A stretch of 64,000 bases of DNA from Agrobacterium cavarae (GTDB lineage Bacteria; Pseudomonadota; Alphaproteobacteria; Rhizobiales; Rhizobiaceae): contig NZ_SISF01000034.1 of NCBI RefSeq assembly GCF_004310285.1, forward strand, positions 449,890 through 513,889, in the 5' to 3' direction. The translations under genes were made by a program, and so were the position numbers. The notes beneath the pieces are model-generated. The model searched no databases and had not been told where the DNA came from. It saw only the letters and a program-made list of their open reading frames with translations. Positions 34,502 to 43,468 of the stretch are shown here, piece after piece. Position 1 is the stretch's first letter, and every line of letters begins with the position of its first letter.

Positions 34502-35812
34502 TCACGTGCGCTCGATGCGGATCACCTGCGGTTCGCTGACCAAATACTTTTCGCTCTTGATCGCTTTGACCGCCTTGCGGATCGCATCTTCCATGGTCGC
34601 ATGCGTGACGAGGATGATGGTCTGAGCCCCCTCCTCCGTCGGCACCTGAGAGCGCTGAACGATCGATTCGAGCGAGATATTGTTTTCCGCCATGCGGGTC
34701 GCGATGGAGGCAAACACACCGGCCTTGTCCTTGACCGTCAGACGGATGAAGTAGCCGCCTTCGTGGCTCTTCATCTTGGCACGACGATAATCCGTCAGTG
34801 ACTTGGCTGGTCGACCGAGAACCGGCACCTGCTGGGCACCTGGGCGGCTCTTGGCGATATCGGCGACATCGCCCAGCACCGCAGATGCCGTCGCATTGCC
34901 GCCGGCCCCTGGACCAACCATCAGCAATTCACCGAGAATATCGGATTCCACCGCAACGGCATTGGTGACGCCATCGACCTGAGCGATGACGGAATCGAGC
35001 GGCACCATGGTCGGGTGGACGCGCTGCTCGATGCCGGACTCGGTCAGTTGCGCGACACCAAGAAGCTTGATGCGATAGCCAAGATCGGCGGCTGCCTGAA
35101 TATCTTCGATCGAGATATTGGTGATGCCTTCAAGATAGATATCGTCGGCGGCAATCTTGGAGCCGAAGGCGAGCGTCGTCAGGATCGCAAGCTTATGCGC
35201 CGTGTCGTTGCCTTCGATATCGAAAGCCGGGTCCGCCTCCGCGTAGCCAAGCCGCTGCGCTTCCTTCAGGCAGACTTCGAAGGACAGGCCTTCCTTCTCC
35301 ATCTTGGTCAGGATGTAGTTGCAGGTGCCGTTCATGATGCCGTAGACGCGCGATACGTGGTTACCGGTCAGGGATTCACGCAGTGCCTTGATGATGGGGA
35401 TCCCACCGGCGACAGCTGCTTCGAAGTTTAGCAGAGCGCCCTTTTCTTCCGCCATCTTTGCCAGTTCTACACCATGCTTTGCCAGCAGCGCCTTGTTTGC
35501 TGTCACCACATGGAGACCGCGCGAGAGAGCCGCCCGAACGGCTTTTTCCGCAGCACCTGAGGCGCCACCGACCAGCTCGACGAAGACATCGATATCGGCC
35601 TTCTCGGCCATGTCTTCAGGCGTATCGAACCAGGTAATACCCGAGATATCAATGCCGCGGTCGCGCGAACGGTCGCGCGCGGAAACAGCAATAATCTCAA
35701 TTGCGCGTCCGCAGGTAATCGCAAGTTCGTTGCTTCTCTGCTGGAGGATGCGCACGAGCGAAGAGCCGACAGTGCCGAGTCCCGCTATGCCGATTCTCAA
35801 TGAATCTGCCAT
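34502..35812 (-). CDS. hom: Homoserine dehydrogenase
   Basis: NAD(P)H-dependent enzyme (436 aa) that reduces aspartate semialdehyde to homoserine for threonine and methionine synthesis. It has the N-terminal nucleotide-binding motif GIAGLGTVGSS, the catalytic region GGIPIIKALRESLTGN and GTCNYILTKM, and FAEADPAFDIEGNDTAHKLAIL-type substrate residues (here AEADPAFDIEGNDTAHK). A C-terminal ACT domain (about 355-430) probably allows threonine feedback. It is downstream of an aminotransferase gene on the same strand. Confidence 0.95.
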   Translation of the reverse strand: MADSLRIGIAGLGTVGSSLVRILQQRSNELAITCGRAIEIIAVSARDRSRDRGIDISGITWFDTPEDMAEKADIDVFVELVGGASGAAEKAVRAALSRGLHVVTANKALLAKHGVELAKMAEEKGALLNFEAAVAGGIPIIKALRESLTGNHVSRVYGIMNGTCNYILTKMEKEGLSFEVCLKEAQRLGYAEADPAFDIEGNDTAHKLAILTTLAFGSKIAADDIYLEGITNISIEDIQAAADLGYRIKLLGVAQLTESGIEQRVHPTMVPLDSVIAQVDGVTNAVAVESDILGELLMVGPGAGGNATASAVLGDVADIAKSRPGAQQVPVLGRPAKSLTDYRRAKMKSHEGGYFIRLTVKDKAGVFASIATRMAENNISLESIVQRSQVPTEEGAQTIILVTHATMEDAIRKAVKAIKSEKYLVSEPQVIRIERT

Positions 35813-35842
35813 GGGTATATTCCTGATTTGCTTTAATGAAAG

Positions 35843-35864
35843 AGGTGGCCGGAACCGGCCACCT
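35843..35864 (-). terminator. Hairpin between the aminotransferase gene and hom
   Basis: AGGTGGCCG (35843-35851) pairs with CGGCCACCT (35856-35864) around a four-base loop. On the minus strand it follows the aminotransferase stop and is trailed by CTTTCATT. It is probably a terminator or attenuator before hom. Confidence 0.6.
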
Positions 35865-35877
35865 TGGCGGGTTGCCC

Positions 35878-37098
35878 TTATCTGTGGGCGTTGAGCGAGA
35901 CGACGTTATGCAACGTATCGTCCGCAGTCGACAGGAAGCGCTTGAGATTGCGCGCGGCCTGACGAATTCTGTGCTCATTCTCGACGAGCGCGAGGCGGAC
36001 ATAATCGTCACCCATCTCGCCGAAGCCGACACCCGGAGCAACCGCAATGTCGGCCTTCTCGATCAAGAGCTTGGAAAATTCAAGCGAACCGAGATGACGG
36101 AATTTCTCCGGGATTTTCGCCCAGGCGAACATGGTGGCAGCCGGAGGCGGAACCTCGAAGCCGGCCTTGCCGAATGTATCGACCATGACGTCGCGACGGC
36201 GGCGATAGACATTGCGCACTTCTGCAATATCAGAGCCGTCACCGTTCAGAGCGTGCGTGGCAGCAACCTGGATCGGCGTGAAGGCGCCGTAATCGAGGTA
36301 GGACTTTACGCGGGTCAGTGCGGCGATCAAACGTTCGTTGCCGACAGCAAAGCCCATACGCCAGCCGGGCATGGAGAAGGTCTTCGACATGGAGGTGAAT
36401 TCCACCGATACATCCATGGCACCCGGCACTTCCAGGACCGATGGCGGCGGGTTCTTCTCATCGAAATAGATTTCCGAATAGGCAAGGTCGGACAGCACGA
36501 TCAGATCGTGTTTCTTCGCAAAAGCGATCACGTCCTTGTAGAAATCCAGAGACGCCACATGTGCCGTCGGGTTGGATGGGTAGTTGATAATCAGTGCCAA
36601 GGGCTTCGGGATCGAATGGCGCACGGCGCGCTCAAGCGGGCCGAAGAAGGTTTCATCCGGCTCGACATTCATCGAACGAATGACGCCGCCTGCCATCAGG
36701 AAGCCGAAGGCATGGATCGGATAGGTCGGGTTCGGACACAGGATCACGTCGCCTGGTGCGGTGATTGCCTGCGCCATATTGGCGAAGCCTTCCTTTGAAC
36801 CAAGCGTGGCGACAACCTGTGTATCCGGGTTCAGCTTCACGCCAAAACGGCGCGCATAATAAGCGGCCTGGGCGCGGCGAAGGCCTGGGATGCCCTTGGA
36901 GGAGGAGTAACGATGCGTGCGTGGGTCCTGGACGACTTCGCAAAGCTTGTCGACGATTGCCTTGGGTGTCGGCAGATCCGGATTGCCCATGCCAAGGTCA
37001 ATGATATCCGCGCCACCCGCTCGCGCGCTCGCTTTCAAACGGTTGACCTGTTCGAAGACGTATTGCGGCAGACGCTTGACCTTGTGAAACTCTTCCAT
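35878..37098 (-). CDS. PLP-dependent aminotransferase (AlaC/LL-DAP aminotransferase-like)
   Basis: A class I/II aminotransferase of 406 aa. The PLP Lys lies in SMSKTFSMPGWRMGFAVG. Cofactor contacts are GSKEGFANM, NPTYPIH and INYPSNPTAHVA, with the Asp/Tyr pair in LSDLAYSEIYFD. The start RLPQYVFEQVNRLKASARAGGADIIDLGMGNPDLPTP is typical of alanine/glutamate-pyruvate aminotransferases called AlaC. I chose the ATG at 37098 (GAGGAAAG upstream) over the 114-base longer frame. It lies upstream of hom and may share amino-acid metabolism with it. Confidence 0.92.
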   Translation of the reverse strand: MEEFHKVKRLPQYVFEQVNRLKASARAGGADIIDLGMGNPDLPTPKAIVDKLCEVVQDPRTHRYSSSKGIPGLRRAQAAYYARRFGVKLNPDTQVVATLGSKEGFANMAQAITAPGDVILCPNPTYPIHAFGFLMAGGVIRSMNVEPDETFFGPLERAVRHSIPKPLALIINYPSNPTAHVASLDFYKDVIAFAKKHDLIVLSDLAYSEIYFDEKNPPPSVLEVPGAMDVSVEFTSMSKTFSMPGWRMGFAVGNERLIAALTRVKSYLDYGAFTPIQVAATHALNGDGSDIAEVRNVYRRRRDVMVDTFGKAGFEVPPPAATMFAWAKIPEKFRHLGSLEFSKLLIEKADIAVAPGVGFGEMGDDYVRLALVENEHRIRQAARNLKRFLSTADDTLHNVVSLNAHR

Positions 37099-37358
37099 CT
37101 CTTTCCTCATGGAAATGGACCGGATCGTCCGGCCCACAGTAGCGTTCGTTTTTTGGTTTGAAACATAAGCCGACACGAACAAATCGGACCTGTGCTGTTT
37201 ATTGTAGCGCAAGCGCCGGAAAACACGAATTGGTTTTCCCGAAACGCCACGCGATCACCGTGCTTCGCCGAAACATTTGTCGTGACGAGTTTGGCGCAGA
37301 ACGCGGCTTGCGCCAGTCGTGCTTGCATAACGCCAGATTCTGATAAAATGCAAGGCAA

Positions 37359-37380
37359 AGCCGCCGCGCGAACGGCGGCT
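37359..37380 (-). terminator. Hairpin after the nucleoside hydrolase gene
   Basis: AGCCGCCG (37359-37366) pairs with CGGCGGCT (37373-37380) around a six-base loop, directly after the stop of the minus-strand gene. The following T content is modest. Confidence 0.6.
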
Positions 37381-37388
37381 CAATTCAA

Positions 37389-38348
37389 TCAGCCACGTTC
37401 ACCGCGCACAATTGCAGAGCGAATGACCGACAGTACACGATCCGGCTCGATCCTGGTGCAGACTTTCTGGCTTGGATAATTGTCCCAATTGCCCGGTGGG
37501 AAGGTGACGCCGTCGGGCTTCTGGATGGTCTGCCCGTCCGCAAGACCGCCACAAACAACACGGATTGCGCCGCTTCGTGTTTCGAACAGCTCAGGATTCG
37601 TCAGATAGACGCAGGCACAGGAATCGTGAACCACCATGCCGTCGCCGGTGCGCATGTTGTAGAAGTTGATATAGAACTGCGAGAGATCCGACAGAAGTTG
37701 CACAGCCGCGCCATTCTCCTTGACCATATCCGCCAGGAAACCGGAGGTCATCACGGTTTTCGTCGTGACGTCCAGGCCGATGACGGTGACGGGCCAAGCT
37801 GCGGTGAAGACGAGATCAGCCGCCTCCGGATCACCGTGAATATTCGCCTCTGCCGCAGGGCTGACATTGCCATTGATGTCGAAAGCGCCCCCCATGATGA
37901 TAACCTCTTTCACCAGAGCAGCGAAATCGGGATCGGTCTTCAGCGCAAGCGCCAGATTGGTCATGCGACCGACCGCGATCAGCGTCACTTCACCGGGATT
38001 GGCCTTGACCGTGTCGATGATGAAATGATGGGCCGCGCGCGGATCGAGCGGCACATTGACCGTTTCAGGCACGCCGATATTGCCAAGCCCATCATCGCCG
38101 TGGATGAAGGTGGGGAAGTGGCCGTCCGGACGCGAGGGATCGAACGTCTTGCCGGCGCCCTGTGCTACGGGCGCATCAATCATCCATTGCTGTTTGAGGA
38201 ACTGCGCATTGCGAGTGGTAATCTCGATCGGCGCGTTGCCGAAAACGGTCGTGACGCCGATAAGATCGATATCAGGGTGGCGGTGCAGAAAAAGCAGCGC
38301 CATTGCATCGTCAATACCCGGATCCGTGTCGAAAATTACTTTATGCAT
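37389..38348 (-). CDS. Inosine/uridine-preferring nucleoside hydrolase family protein
   Basis: A 319-residue N-ribohydrolase that splits nucleosides into base and ribose. The Ca2+-binding DTDPGIDDAMAL motif opens the protein, followed by TVFGNAPIEITTRNA, HGDDGLGN and GGAFDINGNVSPAAEANIHGDPEAAD, and a C-terminal VHDSCA that supplies the final Asp/His region. The ATG at 38348 has GAGG seven bases upstream. It could degrade nucleosides imported by the BMP-type ABC transporter 15 kb away; the exact substrate is not readable. Confidence 0.93.
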   Translation of the reverse strand: MHKVIFDTDPGIDDAMALLFLHRHPDIDLIGVTTVFGNAPIEITTRNAQFLKQQWMIDAPVAQGAGKTFDPSRPDGHFPTFIHGDDGLGNIGVPETVNVPLDPRAAHHFIIDTVKANPGEVTLIAVGRMTNLALALKTDPDFAALVKEVIIMGGAFDINGNVSPAAEANIHGDPEAADLVFTAAWPVTVIGLDVTTKTVMTSGFLADMVKENGAAVQLLSDLSQFYINFYNMRTGDGMVVHDSCACVYLTNPELFETRSGAIRVVCGGLADGQTIQKPDGVTFPPGNWDNYPSQKVCTRIEPDRVLSVIRSAIVRGERG

Positions 38349-38448
38349 ATGTGTCCTCATTCAAATGCGTCGGCATGCTTCGCGTTAGCGTTCGGCGCAC
38401 AATAGCTTCCTGCGCGGCCTGCGCAATCATTTCCATTCGCTCAATAAG

Positions 38449-38580
38449 GCGCCGCGCATCCTATTGGACGCACGGCGCTTTATATTTTTGAATCTACGCA
38501 TCATGCTTTCCGAAAATCGAGTCGGATTTTCGGGCCGATGCTGTAGCCTTGCCCGCAAAAGCGGTTGCGGGGCAAGGCAT
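38449..38580. repeat. RIME-like intergenic palindrome cluster
   Basis: Three inverted repeats follow one another. GCGCCGCGCATCC/GGACGCACGGCGC (38449-38461 and 38466-38478) has two mismatches. CCGAAAATC/GATTTTCGG (38510-38518 and 38525-38533) is flanked by GCATC/GATGC. CCTTGCCC/GGGCAAGG (38547-38554 and 38570-38577) is the third. The sequence and layout resemble the intergenic mosaic elements (RIME) of Rhizobiaceae. It lies directly before the TauE/SafE-type permease gene. Confidence 0.65.
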
Positions 38581-38624
38581 TCGGTGCCACAAGCGGCCAG
38601 CAAAACCCTCCGGATCCCTCCCCA

Positions 38625-39428
38625 GTGCAAGACGTCGCTCTCCAGCTTTTCATCATACTATTCTTTGTTGCCGTCTTCGCCGGCTTCGTCGATTCTATTG
38701 CTGGCGGCGGAGGGTTGATCGTATTGCCGGCCATGCTGATCATGGGCGTACCGCCGCTGGAGGCGCTCGGGACCAATAAGCTGCAGGCTCAGTTCGGCTC
38801 CGCTTCGGCAACCATTGCCTATGCGCGCAAGGGCCACGTCAATCTCAGAGAACAATTTCCGATGGCGCTGATGGCCCTGCTCGGGGGGATGGCTGGAGCA
38901 TTTACCGCATCCTTTGTTCCGGCCGACGTTTTGAGGGCAATCATGCCGTTCCTGCTCGTCGCCATCGCCATCTACTTCGCCTTCAAGCCAAACCTCAGCG
39001 ACATCGACAGCCAGCGCCGTATCACGCCGTTCGTTTTTGGTCTGACGGTGGTTCCATTGATTGGTTTTTACGATGGCATTTTCGGTCCGGGAGCTGGCTC
39101 CTTCTATATGCTGTCATTCGTCGCGCTTGCCGGCTTCGGCATGCTGAAGGCGACAGCGCATACGAAGCTCCTGAACCTTGGCTCGAATTTCGGTGGCTTC
39201 CTGGTGTTCACGCTCAATGGTGCGATTCTTTGGAAGCTCGGGCTGGTCATGGGATTTGGGCAGTTCCTGGGAGCCCAGATCGGGTCCAGACTGGCTATGA
39301 GGAATGGTGCAAAGATCATCCGCCCGCTCCTGGTGATATCCTGCCTTGCCATGGCGGCCAGACTTATTCTGGATACGAATGCGCCCTACTCGCTCGGTTG
39401 GATCATCGGTAAGCTTAGCGGCGCGTGA
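38625..39428 (+). CDS. TauE/SafE family sulfite/anion exporter-like membrane protein
   Basis: A membrane protein of about 267 aa with eight spans in two repeats. It opens LFIILFFVAVFAGFVDSIAGGGGLIVLPAMLIMGVPPLEALGTNKLQ, the TauE/SafE signature. The second repeat has GFYDGIFGPGAGSFYMLSFV. The frame is open from an ATG at 38565, but that ATG lies inside the palindrome cluster; I prefer the GTG at 38625, which begins the protein just before the first span. The start is uncertain, the family is not. Substrate unknown. Confidence 0.87.
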   Translation: MQDVALQLFIILFFVAVFAGFVDSIAGGGGLIVLPAMLIMGVPPLEALGTNKLQAQFGSASATIAYARKGHVNLREQFPMALMALLGGMAGAFTASFVPADVLRAIMPFLLVAIAIYFAFKPNLSDIDSQRRITPFVFGLTVVPLIGFYDGIFGPGAGSFYMLSFVALAGFGMLKATAHTKLLNLGSNFGGFLVFTLNGAILWKLGLVMGFGQFLGAQIGSRLAMRNGAKIIRPLLVISCLAMAARLILDTNAPYSLGWIIGKLSGA

Positions 39429-39442
39429 TAACGACGCAGAGC

Positions 39443-39459
39443 GAGGGCTCATGGCCCTC
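39443..39459. terminator. Small hairpin between convergent TauE-like and PAS genes
   Basis: GAGGGC (39443-39448) pairs with GCCCTC (39454-39459) around a five-base loop, in the 33-base gap between two convergent stops. No long T run follows. Confidence 0.4.
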
Positions 39460-39461
39460 TC

Positions 39462-40190
39462 TCAACCACATTCCAGTGTCGCCATCTCATCGATATTCCT
39501 TAACACCACAACGGCACCCATGACGTGATTTTTGGGTCCGCGCAGCGGCGTCATCCGGCATCGGGTGGCAAATCTCTGCCCGTCCCGGTACGCATGATGA
39601 ATGTATCCGATCTCCTCACCTGCAAAGCAGCGATCAAGGGCCGGCTTTGCCTGGAGGTAAAAACCATCTTCACCAATGAACTCGGTGACGTGGCAACCGA
39701 TCAGCGATAAGCGGGTCCGGTTCTTCAATTTTGCGTAGGCATTATTGGTATAAAGATAGCGATAATCGTTTGTGACGACGATGATCTGATCATCCAGACT
39801 ATCGAGGATTGCTTCGTTAAAAAGCGGCTGCTCATAATAGGCCGGTGCTGGAGCCCTGGCTGGTCGCGCGATTGCCGGAGACAAATCTACTTCGGACGAA
39901 TCTGAGTGATCACGGAAATATCGGTCGATCAGCCCTGACATCATCACGCTTCGGCGCACAACCGCCAGCCGGTCGTCGGCTTCGTCACGAACCAGCGTGC
40001 AGAGAAACTGGAATTGTCTGTAGAGCTCTTCGCGGTTAGACGCCTGGTAGGCCAGAATGTCGTTGACGATCGCCTGGAGCTCCCTGTCAAACAACTGAAC
40101 CAGTTCATCCTCACTTTGGTTGATGGCGTATCGCAATTGACTGCTTTTGATCGCAAAAGCTTGAAAAAAATCCTGGAGCACAGTGTCCAT
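39462..40190 (-). CDS. PAS domain protein, copy 1
   Basis: A 242-residue protein with a helical N-terminal domain (about 1-95) and a PAS domain (about 125-238). The PAS part has SLDDQIIVVTNDYRYLYTNNAYA, LIGCHVTEFIG and FATRCRMTPLRGPKNHVMGAVVVLRNI. There is no kinase, GGDEF, EAL or helix-turn-helix output domain. It is a clear paralogue of the next gene upstream, with matching motifs in the same order. It may act as a protein-protein signalling partner. Ligand unknown. Confidence 0.82.
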   Translation of the reverse strand: MDTVLQDFFQAFAIKSSQLRYAINQSEDELVQLFDRELQAIVNDILAYQASNREELYRQFQFLCTLVRDEADDRLAVVRRSVMMSGLIDRYFRDHSDSSEVDLSPAIARPARAPAPAYYEQPLFNEAILDSLDDQIIVVTNDYRYLYTNNAYAKLKNRTRLSLIGCHVTEFIGEDGFYLQAKPALDRCFAGEEIGYIHHAYRDGQRFATRCRMTPLRGPKNHVMGAVVVLRNIDEMATLECG

Positions 40191-40359
40191 CCACGCTTAC
40201 TCCGAAAAACCGGAACTATCCCCCGGCCAACCTCAGGCCGTACAACTACGGTACACCAGTACCGAGTGTTTCTCCGCCGTCAATATACGATTTATAGTAG
40301 TGCCGCGATAAAAAGCGCATTGTGGACTGCAATGCGGCATTCGCGGCACATCGCGTGCT

Positions 40360-41052
40360 TTACGCAACCACGCGTGTACGACGATCTTCCAACTCCTTGA
40401 CCACCACGATAGCGCCAACGAGTTTGTAGGATGGCGAGTAGCACGGCGACATCTCGAAAGACTTGACCACCGTATGCCCAAGGGCGTCCTCGGCATAGGT
40501 ATACTTCTCAGCCTCTCCCTTGAAGCACGCATCGAGCTTCTCGCGAAATGCCTGCTGGAAGTGATGGATGCCGACAAACTCGGCAATATGCTTGCCGATG
40601 ATCTCACTGCGATCCGAGTGGAGCGAGGCGGCATTGGCGGAGTTAGTATAGTTGATGCGGTAACCGGGAGACACGACGACGACGCGATCGTCCAGGTCTT
40701 CCAACCGGTCTTCATCCAGAATGATGTAGGGGCTCCACGGCGCGTCCTCACCATCCGGAGTGCTGCCGTCGCGCGGAAGGCCAGCACCGATGTAGCGATC
40801 GACAAGCTTACGCAGGACGTCGGCGTTTCGCTGGACACAGCCGATGTCCTCGGCTTCCTCGTTCAGGAGGTCGATGGCGAAACGAAACTGTTCGAGAATT
40901 TCCGACGACGAAGCGTTCTTTCTGCCGATGATGCTATCGAGCAGAGTTTCGAGCTCTTTATCAAGAGCGGCAACCTTGGGCGCTTCATTGCGAATGACTG
41001 CGCTTTTCAGTTCCGCGTAGTTCTGCCAGAACAATTCGATTTTTCTTTTCAA
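40360..41052 (-). CDS. PAS domain protein, copy 2
   Basis: A protein of about 230 aa with the same layout as its neighbour: a helical N-terminal domain, then a PAS domain with DLDDRVVVVSPGYRINYTNSANA, IIGKHIAEFVG and FEMSPCYSPSYKLVGAIVVVKEL. The open frame starts at a TTG at 41091. I prefer the TTG at 41052, which has GGGAG eight bases upstream and gives an N-terminus (KRKIELFWQNYAELKS) that aligns with the start of the paralogue. No output domain is present. Confidence 0.78.
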   Translation of the reverse strand: MKRKIELFWQNYAELKSAVIRNEAPKVAALDKELETLLDSIIGRKNASSSEILEQFRFAIDLLNEEAEDIGCVQRNADVLRKLVDRYIGAGLPRDGSTPDGEDAPWSPYIILDEDRLEDLDDRVVVVSPGYRINYTNSANAASLHSDRSEIIGKHIAEFVGIHHFQQAFREKLDACFKGEAEKYTYAEDALGHTVVKSFEMSPCYSPSYKLVGAIVVVKELEDRRTRVVA

Positions 41053-41356
41053 CCCAAACACTCCCGAGACGCAGGCATTCCAGTTGCCCAATCCTCCCCG
41101 GGCGCACGCGCGACTATCTGCACGATGTGCCCGTAAAGCATGATGTAAGGAGTTGCAAGATCACCACACCAGCACATTCACCCATATCACAATCGGCTAT
41201 GTTATTACAAATCCGAGAAATAGTAAGGAAGAATAAGCACGGTATTGTCTCGCGACACGCCGACTAAATCATCACATCACGTCAACCGGCCGGTATTTTG
41301 TGGTTTAGTAATACCCCACCGATCGATCAAAGTTATTAAAATTGACCGTTTAGTCT
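41053..41356. other. Intergenic region between the PAS gene and lpxXL
   Basis: About 300 AT-rich bases holding the upstream region of PAS copy 2 and the downstream end of the lpxXL operon. No gene, operator or convincing terminator was seen. Confidence 0.4.
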
Positions 41357-42298
41357 TCAACCGTCCGTCTTGACCTGATCCTTGATATGCCAACGGTCGT
41401 GGTACCACAACCACTGGCCGGGATATTCGCGCACCCAGCTCTCGACCTTGTCGTTCAAAAGCTGTGCGGTCTTTTGAATATCGACACTGCCTTTTTCATT
41501 GAGCGGTATCTCGACCTTGGGTTCGATTTCCAGACGGTAGCGATTGTCCGGCAGGCGGATGCATCTTGCCGGATAGACGTCGCAGCCAAACTGGCGCACC
41601 AGCTTGGCCAGCAGAGGATTGGTCTGGACATTATGTCCGAAGAACTTGGTGAGGAGACCCTTACGGAACTTCTGATCGACCAGCACACCGACGCCCGCAC
41701 CACGTTCCAACTGCCGCGCAAGCGCGAAAGACGAGCCCGCATGCGAGGGAACGAGCTTGCCCATGCGCTCCTTGCGGAAATTGTAGATCTTCTCTGCCAC
41801 GTAAGGATTGTTCGGCGGGCGGAACAGCACCGTCACATCGAGGCCGAAGGCCGATCCCGCCACAGGCAGAAGCTCGAAGTTTCCGGTATGGGCCGTAAAG
41901 ACGATGAATGGACGCGGATTGTCGCGCAACTCCAGAAAGTTGTCGATGCCGACGACTTCGATACGGCCGGGCTTCGTCTGCTCCGGGTCGTAATCGAACA
42001 GGCGGTCGAGGAAAACATATTCTGCGGCGAGACGCCCCATGTTTCCCCAGCTGTCGAGCGCGATTTCCAGGCGCTCTTCTTCGGTCTTTTCCGGATAGGC
42101 GCGAGCGAGGTTGAAAAGCATCAGCTTATGACGCGGCGTCTTGGGGCCGAGTTTACGCGCAAGGCGATCGGCAAAGTGAATTGCTGGATCGGCCGGCAAC
42201 AATTTCAGCATGTTCAGAAAGCCGAACGCAATGGTCGCGTTCAGCCACTGGCGAAAGTTCTCAAGCGCCAGAACAATGCGCGTAATAAAAAGCTTCAC
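41357..42298 (-). CDS. lpxXL: Lipid A very-long-chain acyltransferase LpxXL (LpxL/HtrB family)
   Basis: Inner-membrane late acyltransferase (313 aa) that, in rhizobia, transfers the 27-hydroxyoctacosanoyl chain from AcpXL to lipid A. It has an N-terminal membrane anchor (about 5-35), the catalytic HTGNFE motif (H-x4-E) near 137-142, VLFRPPNNPYVAEKIYNFRKERMG as the acceptor-binding region and GVGVLVDQKFRKG. It starts at GTG, three bases after the adh stop. It ends the acpXL cluster, and this context distinguishes it from ordinary LpxL. Confidence 0.93.
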   Translation of the reverse strand: MKLFITRIVLALENFRQWLNATIAFGFLNMLKLLPADPAIHFADRLARKLGPKTPRHKLMLFNLARAYPEKTEEERLEIALDSWGNMGRLAAEYVFLDRLFDYDPEQTKPGRIEVVGIDNFLELRDNPRPFIVFTAHTGNFELLPVAGSAFGLDVTVLFRPPNNPYVAEKIYNFRKERMGKLVPSHAGSSFALARQLERGAGVGVLVDQKFRKGLLTKFFGHNVQTNPLLAKLVRQFGCDVYPARCIRLPDNRYRLEIEPKVEIPLNEKGSVDIQKTAQLLNDKVESWVREYPGQWLWYHDRWHIKDQVKTDG

Positions 42299-42301
42299 TG
42301 A

Positions 42302-43330
42302 TCAATCCATTCGCAGAACGATCTTACCGAAGACCTGACGGGTCTCCATGCGTTCCAGAGCCTTGTCGATATCGTCGAAGGTTACTTCGGTATCGATCAC
42401 CGGATGTACAAGACCGCGCGCCATTTTCTGCATGGCATCGGCCATGTTCTGCATGCGGCAGCCAAAGGAGCCGAGCAACTTGAGCTGCTGCTGGAAAAGC
42501 ATCATCAGGTTGATTTCGGTCGAGACACCGGAGGTCGAGCCGCAGGTGACGAGGCGACCGCCGCGCTTCAGCGAGAACATGGAACCGGCCCAGGTATCCT
42601 TGCCGACATGCTCGAAAACGACATCGACACCCTTCTTCTTGGTAATCTTGCGCACAACGCCCTCGAAGCGGTCCACGCGGTAGTTGATGACGTGATCGGC
42701 ACCCAACGCCTTGGCGCGTTCGATCTTGTCGTCCGAACCGACCGTGGTGATGACCGTGCAGCCCATCTTCTTCGCCAGCTGAATGGCGGCTGAGCCGATA
42801 CCGGAACCGCCGGCATGGACAAGGATCGTTTCACCGGGCTGAAGTTTGGCGTTGTCGAACAGCATGTGTTCGACGGTACCGAAGGTCACAGGTGCAAGGG
42901 CGGCTGCCACGGCATCGACGCCGGGCGGAGCCAGCACCAGCTGGCGGGCCGGAATGTTGATCTTTTCCTGGGCGAAGCCATCCAGGTGGAAACCATGAAC
43001 GCCGCCGACATTCTCACAAAGGTTGTCTCGTCCGGCGACACAGTGGTGGCAACGACCACAGATGCGCGCGCCGTAAATGGAGACGAGCTGACCGGGAAGA
43101 ACGTTGGAGACACCAGGACCGATGGCTTCCACGACGCCCGAGGCTTCGGCACCAATCGTCAAAGGCATCTTGCGCTTGGCAAAGGCCATGCCGCGCCAGC
43201 CCCAAACGTCGATGTGGTTCAGCGCAACGGCTTTCACGCGCAAGGTGACCTCACCCGGCGCCGGCGCTTCTGGCTCCGGCAGATCCACTTTCTCGAGCTT
43301 ACGGTCGTCGACGAGTTGAAGAGCGCGCAT
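42302..43330 (-). CDS. adh2XL: Zinc-type alcohol dehydrogenase/reductase of the acpXL cluster
   Basis: A medium-chain dehydrogenase/reductase (342 aa). It has a catalytic-zinc type GAEASGVVEAIG region, the structural Cys set ICGRCHHCVAGRDNLCENVGG, and the coenzyme motif ILVHAGGSGIGSAAIQLAKKMG. In rhizobia this gene lies in the very-long-chain fatty acid cluster and is thought to act on chain synthesis or modification; its exact step is not established by sequence. The ATG at 43330 has AAGGA eight bases upstream; the longer frame to 43387 is unlikely. Confidence 0.9.
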   Translation of the reverse strand: MRALQLVDDRKLEKVDLPEPEAPAPGEVTLRVKAVALNHIDVWGWRGMAFAKRKMPLTIGAEASGVVEAIGPGVSNVLPGQLVSIYGARICGRCHHCVAGRDNLCENVGGVHGFHLDGFAQEKINIPARQLVLAPPGVDAVAAALAPVTFGTVEHMLFDNAKLQPGETILVHAGGSGIGSAAIQLAKKMGCTVITTVGSDDKIERAKALGADHVINYRVDRFEGVVRKITKKKGVDVVFEHVGKDTWAGSMFSLKRGGRLVTCGSTSGVSTEINLMMLFQQQLKLLGSFGCRMQNMADAMQKMARGLVHPVIDTEVTFDDIDKALERMETRQVFGKIVLRMD

Positions 43331-43468
43331 AATAGAAGTCCTTCGCCCGAAGGCGTTAAAGCGTTTTCGATTGAGAGCGCCGCTCATCCAACTGGGACAC
43401 GCGAGGACAGCTCTCCTTCACTCAAATAGACATCGCCCACTTGCGGACAGATGCGTTGGGGGAACCGC

